Assembly: GCF_000980815.1 (NCBI RefSeq)
Contig: NZ_CP011311.1
Location: 2,132,773-2,196,772, forward strand
Reading direction: 5' to 3'
Length of the DNA stretch: 64,000 nucleotides
DNA from: Corynebacterium camporealensis
GTDB taxonomy: Bacteria > Actinomycetota > Actinomycetes > Mycobacteriales > Mycobacteriaceae
The position numbers and the translations under genes are program-made. Positions 41,048-48,714 of this stretch are shown here, in pieces. The notes below the pieces were generated by a model. It saw only the letters and a list, made by a program, of their open reading frames with translations, was not told where the DNA came from and did not search any database. How positions within the stretch are numbered: position 1 is the stretch's first letter; every line of letters begins with the position of its first letter.

Positions 41048-42253
41048 CTACTCGTCGTGCTCTTCCCAGATCTCAGGCGGGTAGGCAGGGTTCTCAGACG
41101 TGGGGATGAGTACGGCGACGGCGGACTCGCGGGACATGCCGCAGACCATCAGTAGGTCGACGACGATGGAGCGAGTCTGGGCGAGGATGGCGTAGGAAGC
41201 CAGCACGCCTTCGTCTTCGATGAGGTCCATGCTCAACGTGCCGCCGACGATGCGCAGGCGGTGGACGAGTTCGGGGATTTTATGTGCTTCGTCCTTGGGG
41301 CCCGGGCCTTGGTTGCGGTGGGCTTTGTCGGCGTAGAGGTCGGACAGGGTGTTGGCGATATCGGAAAGCTCTTCGATGGCTTCGATCTGCTTTTCGGACA
41401 CTGTGTCGTCGTCTTCGATGAGCACGAGTGCGCGGCGGGAGAGAACGCGGACGTTGCGGATGCAGTCATCGACAGGCGTGAGCACGCGCTCAAACGAGCT
41501 CACCGTACGGCGGTTGCCCCACAGCAACGGTGAGACACTGGCGGTTTCACGACTGGACTTCGCGGCAGAGAGTAGGCTGTTGACGTTGTTTTGGGAGTCA
41601 CGGATGGCTTCGCGGGCATCGCGAATTGCTTCGCTGTCTTCATCGCGCAAGCCCCGGGAGACATCCCACAGCACTGCCGAGGCAATACCCAGGACCTTGG
41701 AGATCTCGCGGCGTGCGGGAGTAAGTGGACTGTTGGGAATCAGGGCGATGGTGGCGATACCGATGGCCGAGCCAATCAGGGCGTCGATGGCGCGCTCCAG
41801 ACCGCCGGCACCTTCGGTCGGTGGAAGGATGGTTGCGATCAGAATTGTGCCGATGGTGATCTGGTTGACCACCAGGGGTGATTTAGACAAGAACGAGCCT
41901 GCTATTAGCGCAATACCGACGGTGACGGTGATTTGGAAGGGCCCTTGGCCCACGACTTGGAAAAGTAAATCGCCTAAGGCCACACCGACGATGCCGCCGA
42001 TGGCCATCTCCACCGCACGGTTGACGCGGTCGCTGCCGTTGAGACCGAGGATGATGACCACGGACATCGGTGCGAAGAAGGGCTGGGCGTGGCCAAAGAC
42101 AACGTGTGCAACCCAGTAGGCCAGGCCGGCAGCAATGGTGGCTTGGAGGATGAACACCAGGCGCGAGCGCACGCGATTGACGCGCTCAAGCAGGCCGCGG
42201 TCAAGTGCCCGCAGCCGCTCGCGCGTTGCTTGTCGCGTCTTGTGTTCGGCCAT
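41048..42253 (-). CDS. FUSC-family membrane protein (aromatic acid exporter-like)
   Basis: A 401-residue protein with about six membrane helices in the first 185 residues (ATIAAGLAYWVAHVVFG, APMSVVIILGLNGSDRVNRA, IGGIVGVALGDLLF) and a cytoplasmic helical C-terminal half. This is the layout of the FUSC/ArAE family, which includes exporters of aromatic acids and proteins acting at the cell envelope. No substrate evidence; no linked membrane-fusion partner. Confidence 0.82.
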   Translation of the reverse strand: MAEHKTRQATRERLRALDRGLLERVNRVRSRLVFILQATIAAGLAYWVAHVVFGHAQPFFAPMSVVIILGLNGSDRVNRAVEMAIGGIVGVALGDLLFQVVGQGPFQITVTVGIALIAGSFLSKSPLVVNQITIGTILIATILPPTEGAGGLERAIDALIGSAIGIATIALIPNSPLTPARREISKVLGIASAVLWDVSRGLRDEDSEAIRDAREAIRDSQNNVNSLLSAAKSSRETASVSPLLWGNRRTVSSFERVLTPVDDCIRNVRVLSRRALVLIEDDDTVSEKQIEAIEELSDIANTLSDLYADKAHRNQGPGPKDEAHKIPELVHRLRIVGGTLSMDLIEDEGVLASYAILAQTRSIVVDLLMVCGMSRESAVAVLIPTSENPAYPPEIWEEHDE

Positions 42254-42312
42254 GGCACACAGTGTAGAAGATCTGAGGTGGTGGCGAATAGGCCGGGGAT
42301 TAAAACAGCAAA

Positions 42313-42366
42313 CGCTCCCCGCGATGTGCGGGGAGCGCTACGAAGGTAGGTCCGTTTAGGACCTAC
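42313..42366 (-). terminator. Tandem hairpin terminator of fba
   Basis: Reading from the fba stop on the minus strand, a hairpin GTAGGTCC/GGACCTAC (42346-42366, 5-nt loop) is followed by CGCTCCCCGC/GCGGGGAGCG (42313-42337, 5-nt loop) and then TTTGCTGTTTTAA. The second hairpin is the likely terminator; the first may protect the mRNA end. Confidence 0.8.
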
Positions 42367-42381
42367 GGGAGTCTGTAAGGA

Positions 42382-43416
42382 CTACTTGGTTACGGACTTG
42401 CCGATGGAGTGCAGGTCCTGGCAGGCCTCAATGACGCGCTCGGACATGCCCTGCTCTGCCTTCTTCAGGTAAGAGCGTGGGTCGTAGACCTTCTTGTTGC
42501 CGACCTCGCCGTCGATCTTGAATACGCCGTCGTAGTTGCTGAACATGTGGCGTGCGACCGGGTTGGTAAAGGCGTACTGGGTGTCGGTGTCAACGTTCAT
42601 CTTGACCACGCCGTAGGACAGAGCCTCTTCGATCTTTTCCTTCTCGGAGCCGGAGCCACCGTGGAAGACGAAGTCGAATGCGTACTCATTCTCGCCCAGG
42701 CCAAGCTTCTTCTGTGCAGCCTTCTGGCCTTCCAGGAGAACCTCCGGGCGCAGCTTCACGTTGCCCGGCTTGTACACGCCGTGGACATTGCCGAAGGTTG
42801 CAGCCAGCAGGTAGCGGCCGTTCTCGCCGGTGCCCAGGGCGTCGATGGTCTTCTCGAAGTCCTCAACGGTGGTGTAGAGGTTGGCGCCGGCCTTAGCTTC
42901 CACGCCGTCCTCTTCGCCGCCGACGACGCCGATTTCTGCCTCGAGGATGATGTTGGCGGCCTTAGCCTTAGCCAGCAGCTCCTGAGCGATTTCGAGGTTC
43001 TCGTCGATCGGGATAGCGGAACCATCCCACATGTGGGACTGGAACAGCGGCAGTTCGCCGCGGTCAACGCGCTCCTGAGAAATAGCAATCAGCGGGCGCA
43101 CGTAGTCATCCAGAACTTCCTTCTGGCAGTGATCGGTGTGCAGTGCGATGTTCACACCGTAGTGGCTGGCAGCCTCGTGAGCGAAAGCAGCCAGAGCCTT
43201 AGCACCAGCAACCTTGTTCTTCACTGCCAGGCCGGAGCCGAACTCCGCACCGCCGGTGGAAAACTGGATGATGCCGTCGGACTCAGCCTCAGCGAAGCCC
43301 TTGAGTGCGGCGTTGATGGTCTCTGAGGAAGTGCAGTTGATAGCCGGGAATGCGAAGCCGTTCTTCTTCGCGGTATCCAGCATCTCGTTATAGACCTCAG
43401 GAGTTGCGATTGGCAT
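42382..43416 (-). CDS. fba: Fructose-bisphosphate aldolase, class II
   Basis: Zinc-dependent glycolytic/gluconeogenic aldolase, 344 residues. Motifs: FAFPAINCTSSETINAAL, ALHTDHCQKEVLDDYV with zinc His, the acidic ILEAEIGVVGGEEDG motif, and FVFHGGSGSEKEKIEEA with the C-terminal zinc His. ATG 43416 (MPIATPEVYNEM) has AAAGGA at normal spacing; an in-frame start 33 bp upstream lies before that ribosome site and is rejected. Confidence 0.97.
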   Translation of the reverse strand: MPIATPEVYNEMLDTAKKNGFAFPAINCTSSETINAALKGFAEAESDGIIQFSTGGAEFGSGLAVKNKVAGAKALAAFAHEAASHYGVNIALHTDHCQKEVLDDYVRPLIAISQERVDRGELPLFQSHMWDGSAIPIDENLEIAQELLAKAKAANIILEAEIGVVGGEEDGVEAKAGANLYTTVEDFEKTIDALGTGENGRYLLAATFGNVHGVYKPGNVKLRPEVLLEGQKAAQKKLGLGENEYAFDFVFHGGSGSEKEKIEEALSYGVVKMNVDTDTQYAFTNPVARHMFSNYDGVFKIDGEVGNKKVYDPRSYLKKAEQGMSERVIEACQDLHSIGKSVTK

Positions 43417-43573
43417 AGAGTTCCATCCTTTGTACGTGTAGCGGGTCAATCACGTTCCAACACCCTAGTATGCACGTAGAAACCAATTCGTGCCGTAGCT
43501 TCGGCTGTGAACTATCCCGCAACGGCGCGCTCGCTAACGCTCGCGGTACTAAGCGGAGCTACTAAGAGAAACG

Positions 43574-44764
43574 TTAGCCCTCGAGATCTGCAGTGACGCG
43601 TGCGCAGGCTTCAACCAGCATCCAACCCGAAAGCTGTACTGATAAGTCGCGTTCGGCCACGCGGATGATGCCGACTTTCTCCCCTAGCGTGGTGGAGCCA
43701 AAGCCGTAGTTGTGCGGCAAGCGGGCATCGGCAGTCCAGTCTGAACCAAAGATGGGCAGGCCGTCGACTTCCAGGCGGTGTTCCCACACCGATTCGGCAG
43801 AGGCGTGCACCAGGCGGGCAGCCAGCTTCTTGGTGGCGCGGTTCGCTGGGGAATCGCCAGGCAGACGCACTGCCACGTCAGCGAGATAGCGCACCAGAAT
43901 GCCTTTGAACAGCCCGCCGTCGCCGTCGCCGGTCTCCCAGTTGATGATGCCGGAAGGCGTCGCCAAGTGCGTGGCGACAGCCTGGACCAAACCGCGGATG
44001 TGCGAAATGTAGGCCATAGTGTCTTCGGCAAGTTCTGCCTCAATAACCGACTCGATATTTTCGAGTGCGCCGATGTTGGCCTTCTTGCGCAGCGCGAGCG
44101 CGATTTCCAGGCAGGCGCCTAAGACAACGCCCTGGCAGTAAGGGTGAATATTACGGACCAGTTCGGGTCCGTCCATGCGCATGCGCACGCCATCCATGAT
44201 GAGTCCGTCGTCGTCGACGAGGTGATCGTAAATCCAGTCGACGATGAAACGCGCCTCATCGATTTTGCCCATGCGCGCCAGCATGATGGCACCCGGGCCG
44301 TTGGAAGGCACGTTGAAGAAGTGCTCGCCTTCGCGCCAGGGAAGCACGCCCATTTGCTCATCGCGGCCTTCGTTGATGTTGCGCTGCAAGGCTGCCAGCT
44401 GCGAGGGAGTCTTCACCTTCGACAGGTTCCCGGCGCGCCCGAAGGCCAGTGCCAGCCAGGCTTTGTCGTCGAAGTAGCGGTTCTTCGTCAGCTTGCTTAG
44501 GTTGCGCAGTTGAATGCCGCGGATGGTGTCGTTGATGCGTGCACGGCGGGTCTTGGTGTTATTGCGCAGCGCGGCATCGACCTGGCAATCCAGGTAGTGG
44601 GCCTGCCACCAGTAGTGCCAGTGAACGAGCAGCCTTTCTTTGTTGGTCGGTGGCCAGCTGACCACTGCCACATTCGTCCGGGGGAATCCCCAGACGCGCT
44701 GCGCGTGACGCTCGTTGATCGCGGTCTCAGCTAAGTCCGCGCGATGCGCCCATTTTTCTTTCAC
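43574..44764 (-). CDS. Glycoside hydrolase family 76-like protein
   Basis: A 396-residue protein of the (alpha/alpha)6 type. The GH76 catalytic Asp pair appears in RYFDDKAWLALAFGRAGNL (about 98-116), and GDGDGGLFKGILVRYLADV matches the family's later conserved stretch. GH76 enzymes cleave alpha-1,6-mannan; here lipomannan or phosphatidylinositol mannoside turnover is conceivable. No signal peptide is visible, so a cytoplasmic location is likely, which is odd for a mannanase. Starts at GTG with no strong ribosome site; start uncertain. Confidence 0.8.
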   Translation of the reverse strand: MKEKWAHRADLAETAINERHAQRVWGFPRTNVAVVSWPPTNKERLLVHWHYWWQAHYLDCQVDAALRNNTKTRRARINDTIRGIQLRNLSKLTKNRYFDDKAWLALAFGRAGNLSKVKTPSQLAALQRNINEGRDEQMGVLPWREGEHFFNVPSNGPGAIMLARMGKIDEARFIVDWIYDHLVDDDGLIMDGVRMRMDGPELVRNIHPYCQGVVLGACLEIALALRKKANIGALENIESVIEAELAEDTMAYISHIRGLVQAVATHLATPSGIINWETGDGDGGLFKGILVRYLADVAVRLPGDSPANRATKKLAARLVHASAESVWEHRLEVDGLPIFGSDWTADARLPHNYGFGSTTLGEKVGIIRVAERDLSVQLSGWMLVEACARVTADLEG

Positions 44765-44816
44765 GGCTAACCCACTACTTCCTTGGTTACTGTGCTATTT
44801 CATCCTATATACCTTT

Positions 44817-45467
44817 TCACCATGCCGCCGTGAGATCCGCGTGTTGACGAATCCAAGCATGCATGGCGATACCCGCAGCCACCCCCGCATTAATTGAGCG
44901 CGTAGAGCCAAACTGGGCAATAGAACAGGTCATCCGGGCAGCATCTTGGGCTTCCTGGGTAACACCGGGGCCTTCTTGACCAAAGAGCAACAAGCAACGC
45001 TCGGGAAGCTCGGCAGTTTCCAGCGGCACGCACCCAGGAGTGTTATCAATCGCGACGACAGTCAGACCTTCGTCTTTAGCCCACTCGATAAGTTCTGCCA
45101 CCGTGGCGTGGTGGCGCAGATGCTGATAGCGGTCAGTGACCATCGCCCCGCGGCGATTCCAGCGGCGCCTGCCAACGATGTGCACCGTATCGACTGCAAA
45201 CGCATTCGCCGTGCGCACCACGGTGCCGATGTTGGCATCGTTTTCGAAGTTCTCAATCGCGATGTGCAGGCTGTGCCGACGCTTATCGATGTCCTCTCGG
45301 ATCGCCTCCCGCGTCCAATAACGGTAGGCATCCACGACATTGCGTCGGTCGCCGTTTTCTAACAGCTCCGGATCGTAGTGCTCGCCTTCTGGCCAGGGCC
45401 CTTCCCAGGGCCCCACGCCATGGCGGCCCTCATTCCATTCGGTCGGGCCTTTGGCTTCTTCAGTCAT
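44817..45467 (-). CDS. SpoU/TrmH-family RNA 2'-O-methyltransferase
   Basis: A 216-residue SPOUT methyltransferase acting on tRNA or rRNA. The three motifs are present: IENFENDANIGTVVRTANAF (motif 1, about 69-88), CLLLFGQEGPGVTQEA (motif 2) and STRSINAGVAAGIAMHAWI (motif 3). Its ATG directly follows the pyrE stop (TAAATG), so the two are one unit. Target base unknown. Confidence 0.9.
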   Translation of the reverse strand: MTEEAKGPTEWNEGRHGVGPWEGPWPEGEHYDPELLENGDRRNVVDAYRYWTREAIREDIDKRRHSLHIAIENFENDANIGTVVRTANAFAVDTVHIVGRRRWNRRGAMVTDRYQHLRHHATVAELIEWAKDEGLTVVAIDNTPGCVPLETAELPERCLLLFGQEGPGVTQEAQDAARMTCSIAQFGSTRSINAGVAAGIAMHAWIRQHADLTAAW

Positions 45468-46013
45468 TTAGGCAAGTCCCAGGTCATCAAGACCCAGCAG
45501 ATAACGGTACTCCAGGCCTTCTTCCGCAATGACCTTGTCCGCACCGGTGGCACGGTCAACGACGGTGGCGACACCGACGACTTCGGCTCCTGCTTCGCGC
45601 AGTGCCTTCACTGCAGTCAGCGGGGAGTTACCAGTAGTGGTCGTATCCTCGACAACCAGGACCTTCTGTCCTTCGATGTTGGTACCTTCAATACGGCGCT
45701 GCATACCGTGCTTCTTGGCTTCCTTGCGCACGACGAATGCGTCGATGTCGCGGCCATCGGCATGCATGACTGAGGTTGCCACTGGGTCTGCACCCAAGGT
45801 CAGACCACCCACGGCAACGTAATCCCAGTCCTCGGTCAGCTCGCGCAGCAGCGCACCAATCAGGCGGGATGCCTCGTGCTGCAAGGTGGCACGACGCAGG
45901 TCCACGTAGTAGTCGGCTTCCTTACCGGACGACAGCGTGACCTTGCCGTGTACAACGGCTAGTTCCTTGACCAGTTCTGCCAGACGGGCTTTCTTCTCCG
46001 CATTCAAGCTCAT
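45468..46013 (-). CDS. pyrE: Orotate phosphoribosyltransferase
   Basis: Makes OMP from orotate and PRPP in pyrimidine synthesis. 181 residues with the PRPP-binding motif VLVVEDTTTTGNS (about 118-130) and VRKEAKKHG in the catalytic loop (about 95-103). AAGGAG lies ahead of ATG 46013. Co-translated with the downstream SpoU gene. Confidence 0.95.
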   Translation of the reverse strand: MSLNAEKKARLAELVKELAVVHGKVTLSSGKEADYYVDLRRATLQHEASRLIGALLRELTEDWDYVAVGGLTLGADPVATSVMHADGRDIDAFVVRKEAKKHGMQRRIEGTNIEGQKVLVVEDTTTTGNSPLTAVKALREAGAEVVGVATVVDRATGADKVIAEEGLEYRYLLGLDDLGLA

Positions 46014-46060
46014 GTGCGCTCCTTAGCTTGGGTGTTTTATGCCAGATCTAGGTTACTCGC

Positions 46061-47653
46061 CTAGCTTTTCTCCGGATCGTCCTTATCGGTTTCCGGTTCC
46101 GCTGGCGAATCTTTAAAAATCGAGGCGGGCTTGCGCAGCCTGCGCGGCACGCGTGCCCGGGTGTGATCCTGCTCGGGGCGTTCGTTGCCATCGGCAATCG
46201 CATCGACTTCATCCGCGCCCAATGCCGAATGGCTTACCGTGCCCAGATTCTCCGCACGAGTACGGCTCGGCATCACCAGCGGTTCCTCGGGACGCTGAAT
46301 ATCTGGACGCTCTACTTCCTCACGCGGAGGAACCACCAGCTTCGGACCAGTCAGTTCTGGCTGCGGGGCCGGCGGAATCTCTCGCGACGGATCCAAATCC
46401 TCAACGCGGAAGGGCTGGTTGGCTTGGGAACGCGGCGGCAGGACGCGGGCGGCATCGGCAAGCAATGCCAAAGGCGCCAACATCTCTTCCCAATCCGGAA
46501 TACGCGACTGCTTCGTCGTCTGCGCCAGCACCCATTCGGATTCCATCCACACCGCCGTCACGGCATCGGGAAGCTGTTCCAGACCAACCTGCACGCGCTC
46601 ATCGACCATGCGCTCTGCCACGCCCACCTCAGTGGAGTACACGGAGAAATCCTCCAGCTCATAGCAGAAAATCAGGTCCTCAGATCCCGACTCATCCGCC
46701 AAGTCATCGCGGCGGAAATCAATAACCACATCGGAGGCCATGCCTGTGCGCACCGCCATGACATTCACACCACCGATATCCATCAACAGCATCTCGTGCC
46801 CATAAGCCGTACCAGCCACAATGTCGCGCGGTGCCGCACCAGATGCCGCCGCACCACGGACCCATTCCTCAGCCAAGTAGGAGTCATGCTTGAAGAACTC
46901 AAAGCCCTTCGACTCCGCCCAGGCCTTACGCTCACGTCGCAACGCACCCGGCAAAACCGGCTTGTGCAATGCGCGCTTCGCCCTGTCCTTCAACGGCTCC
47001 GGCGCCGGCGCAGGTTCCTCTTCCTCTACTTCGGGGGAGCCTGCTTCTGCAGGCTTTCCCGGGTCAACATCGTCAGCATCCTGCTTATCGATGTCACTCT
47101 CGCCGATCTCTTCCGCAACCTCCTGCGGAAGCTCCGAGTCTTCTTCAGCAACGGGTTGTACCGACTCGGAAGGCTCGACAGGTTCCACCGGCTCGACTGG
47201 TTCAATCGGTTCCTCCGCGTCAACGACCTCAGGGGTTACTTCTTCCTGAGCTTCTTCGACTGGCTGCTCAGGTGCAGCCGGAGTTTCTTCCTCTTCCGGC
47301 GCGTCGTTGTTCTGCGCGCTCACGGCACGCGAGACTCCCGGCGCAGTCGCCAGTGGGAAATCCGGTTCGCTGGTCAGGTCAGTGTAGCGACGCTCAGTCG
47401 TAGTGTCCGGTTCGTCTTCCGGCTGTGGTTCTTCCTGCACGTCTGCAAGTTCAGCTTCGTCGGGACGCTGCTGCGCAGCGTCCTGCTGCTCGTCGGCAGC
47501 TGCTGCTTCGGCCTGCTCAGATTCTATGGCGCGCTGCTCGTCAGCGGACTCGGATGCGTTGAGTTTGTCCTGTGTGCGCTTGTCGTCAACGATCAGCAAA
47601 ATGATGCCGGCGGCGACTACCGCGGCTGCCAGGAATAGGATCACATACACCAT
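46061..47653 (-). CDS. Acidic single-helix membrane protein, unrecognised
   Basis: About 530 residues: an N-terminal membrane helix (about 1-22, MVYVILFLAAAVVAAGIILL), a roughly 190-residue Glu/Pro/Ala/Asp-rich region with repeated VEPVEP-type runs, then a folded domain (about 215-420) with few charges clustered, and a basic C-terminus. The order in the genome (after pyrE, before the rhodanese) matches a conserved corynebacterial hypothetical gene. ATG 47653 has AAGG nine bases upstream; a TTG start nine bases earlier is less likely. The folded part may face the cytoplasm. Function unknown. Confidence 0.72.
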   Translation of the reverse strand: MVYVILFLAAAVVAAGIILLIVDDKRTQDKLNASESADEQRAIESEQAEAAAADEQQDAAQQRPDEAELADVQEEPQPEDEPDTTTERRYTDLTSEPDFPLATAPGVSRAVSAQNNDAPEEEETPAAPEQPVEEAQEEVTPEVVDAEEPIEPVEPVEPVEPSESVQPVAEEDSELPQEVAEEIGESDIDKQDADDVDPGKPAEAGSPEVEEEEPAPAPEPLKDRAKRALHKPVLPGALRRERKAWAESKGFEFFKHDSYLAEEWVRGAAASGAAPRDIVAGTAYGHEMLLMDIGGVNVMAVRTGMASDVVIDFRRDDLADESGSEDLIFCYELEDFSVYSTEVGVAERMVDERVQVGLEQLPDAVTAVWMESEWVLAQTTKQSRIPDWEEMLAPLALLADAARVLPPRSQANQPFRVEDLDPSREIPPAPQPELTGPKLVVPPREEVERPDIQRPEEPLVMPSRTRAENLGTVSHSALGADEVDAIADGNERPEQDHTRARVPRRLRKPASIFKDSPAEPETDKDDPEKS

Positions 47654-47706
47654 CTCCGACAACCTTAGTCTCTAGTGCAGCCGTGATTTTCCTGGCGCGC
47701 GGGATT

Positions 47707-48564
47707 TTAGTCGTTGACGTGCAGGCGATCGCCGCGCTCAACTGGGTTGAACGGGTCGGCGGACCACTGGGACCAACCACCGACGTAGTGGCGCAGGCCG
47801 GTAATGCCGATGTACTCCAGGACTGCGAGCGTCAGAGCGGAGTGGTTACCGGAGCCGGAGTAGATGATGGCGTCTTTGAGGTTGTCCTCGTTGAGGCCAG
47901 CATTGTCGAGCACCTTGCGGATTTCCTCCGGGGACTTCCAGGTGCGGTCGTTATCGTCGTGGAAGAGGCGCTCTGGAAGGTTGATAGCGCCTGGAATGTG
48001 ACCGGCCTTCAAGTCGAGGTGCTCACGGCGACCGGCAAAGCGGCTGGCGGTACGGGTATCGATAAGCAGGCCATCGTGGGAACGCACATCGTCGATGGTG
48101 GCGACTTCCATCTGACCAGGATTGACGTCAATGTCGTTGCTCATGGCAATGGCACCCGGACCAGTCAGGGTGCGCAGCTTCTTAGCGCGCCAATTGGCCA
48201 GACCACCGTCGAGAATATGGACGTTCTTCACACCTGCCCAGCGCAGGGTCCACCATGCACGGCCGGCAAAGAGGCCACGGCCTTCGTCGTAGACAATGAC
48301 GGGACGGTTTTCGCTAATGCCCCAGGTTTCGAACCAGGACTGCAGTTTTTCCGGATCCGGGAGTGGGTTACGACCCACGCGCGATCCCGGCAGACCGACA
48401 AATGCGGCGCCAGCGTCGGCGTACTGCGCGGTCGGGATGTGCAAAGAGGTGAACTGGTTGTAGCTCTCGCCCTCCCCCGGGGCCCACAGGGAGGCCAGCA
48501 GGGTCATGCGCTTGCCATGGTGAATGTTGTCGTTTAGCTGCTCCGGAGAGACGAGAATGCTCAT
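47707..48564 (-). CDS. Tandem rhodanese (thiosulfate sulfurtransferase-like) with Ser at the catalytic position
   Basis: 285 residues with two rhodanese domains (about 1-130 and 150-280). The N-terminal domain is the usual inactive half (IVYDEGRGLFAGRAWWTL). In the C-terminal half the active-site loop normally reads Y-C-G-S-G; here it is IIYSGSGNHSALT, so Ser236 (TCC, bases 47859-47857) replaces the nucleophilic Cys. The protein has no other cysteine in the loop. It is either catalytically inactive or works by another chemistry. The surrounding LIDTRTASRFAGRREHLDLKAG and GHIPGAINLP motifs are intact, so the gene is not decaying. ATG 48564 chosen. Confidence 0.88.
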   Translation of the reverse strand: MSILVSPEQLNDNIHHGKRMTLLASLWAPGEGESYNQFTSLHIPTAQYADAGAAFVGLPGSRVGRNPLPDPEKLQSWFETWGISENRPVIVYDEGRGLFAGRAWWTLRWAGVKNVHILDGGLANWRAKKLRTLTGPGAIAMSNDIDVNPGQMEVATIDDVRSHDGLLIDTRTASRFAGRREHLDLKAGHIPGAINLPERLFHDDNDRTWKSPEEIRKVLDNAGLNEDNLKDAIIYSGSGNHSALTLAVLEYIGITGLRHYVGGWSQWSADPFNPVERGDRLHVND

Positions 48565-48611
48565 GGTGACCAATTCTAAAGAAGCATTCTCGTTTCCTCT
48601 ATTTGAAGACA

Positions 48612-48654
48612 GATGTGCCCGCTAACGCCCTTGTCGGGCACTAGCGGGCACATC
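48612..48654. terminator. Hairpin between clpB and the rhodanese gene
   Basis: GATGTGCCCGCTA and TAGCGGGCACATC form a 13-bp perfect stem with a 17-nt loop that contains a smaller GCCC/GGGC hairpin. A second stem GGCTCACG/CGTGAGCC (48672-48701) lies closer to the clpB stop. Probable clpB transcript end; the T tract is poor. Confidence 0.6.
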
Positions 48655-48714
48655 CAATCAGTGACTCAGGTGGCTCACGATGTCAACTCCCAGCGTGAGC
48701 CTTGAGCTTGTGTT

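Noticed and set aside
42313-42366. Start of a CRISPR or dispersed repeat family
   Set aside because: The hairpins are unique in the window and sit at a gene end, as expected for terminators.
46163-47638. A long plus-strand frame across the acidic membrane protein gene
   Set aside because: The minus strand has a credible membrane helix, start site and conserved gene position; the plus frame is Arg/Leu/Phe-rich as expected for antisense of acidic codons.
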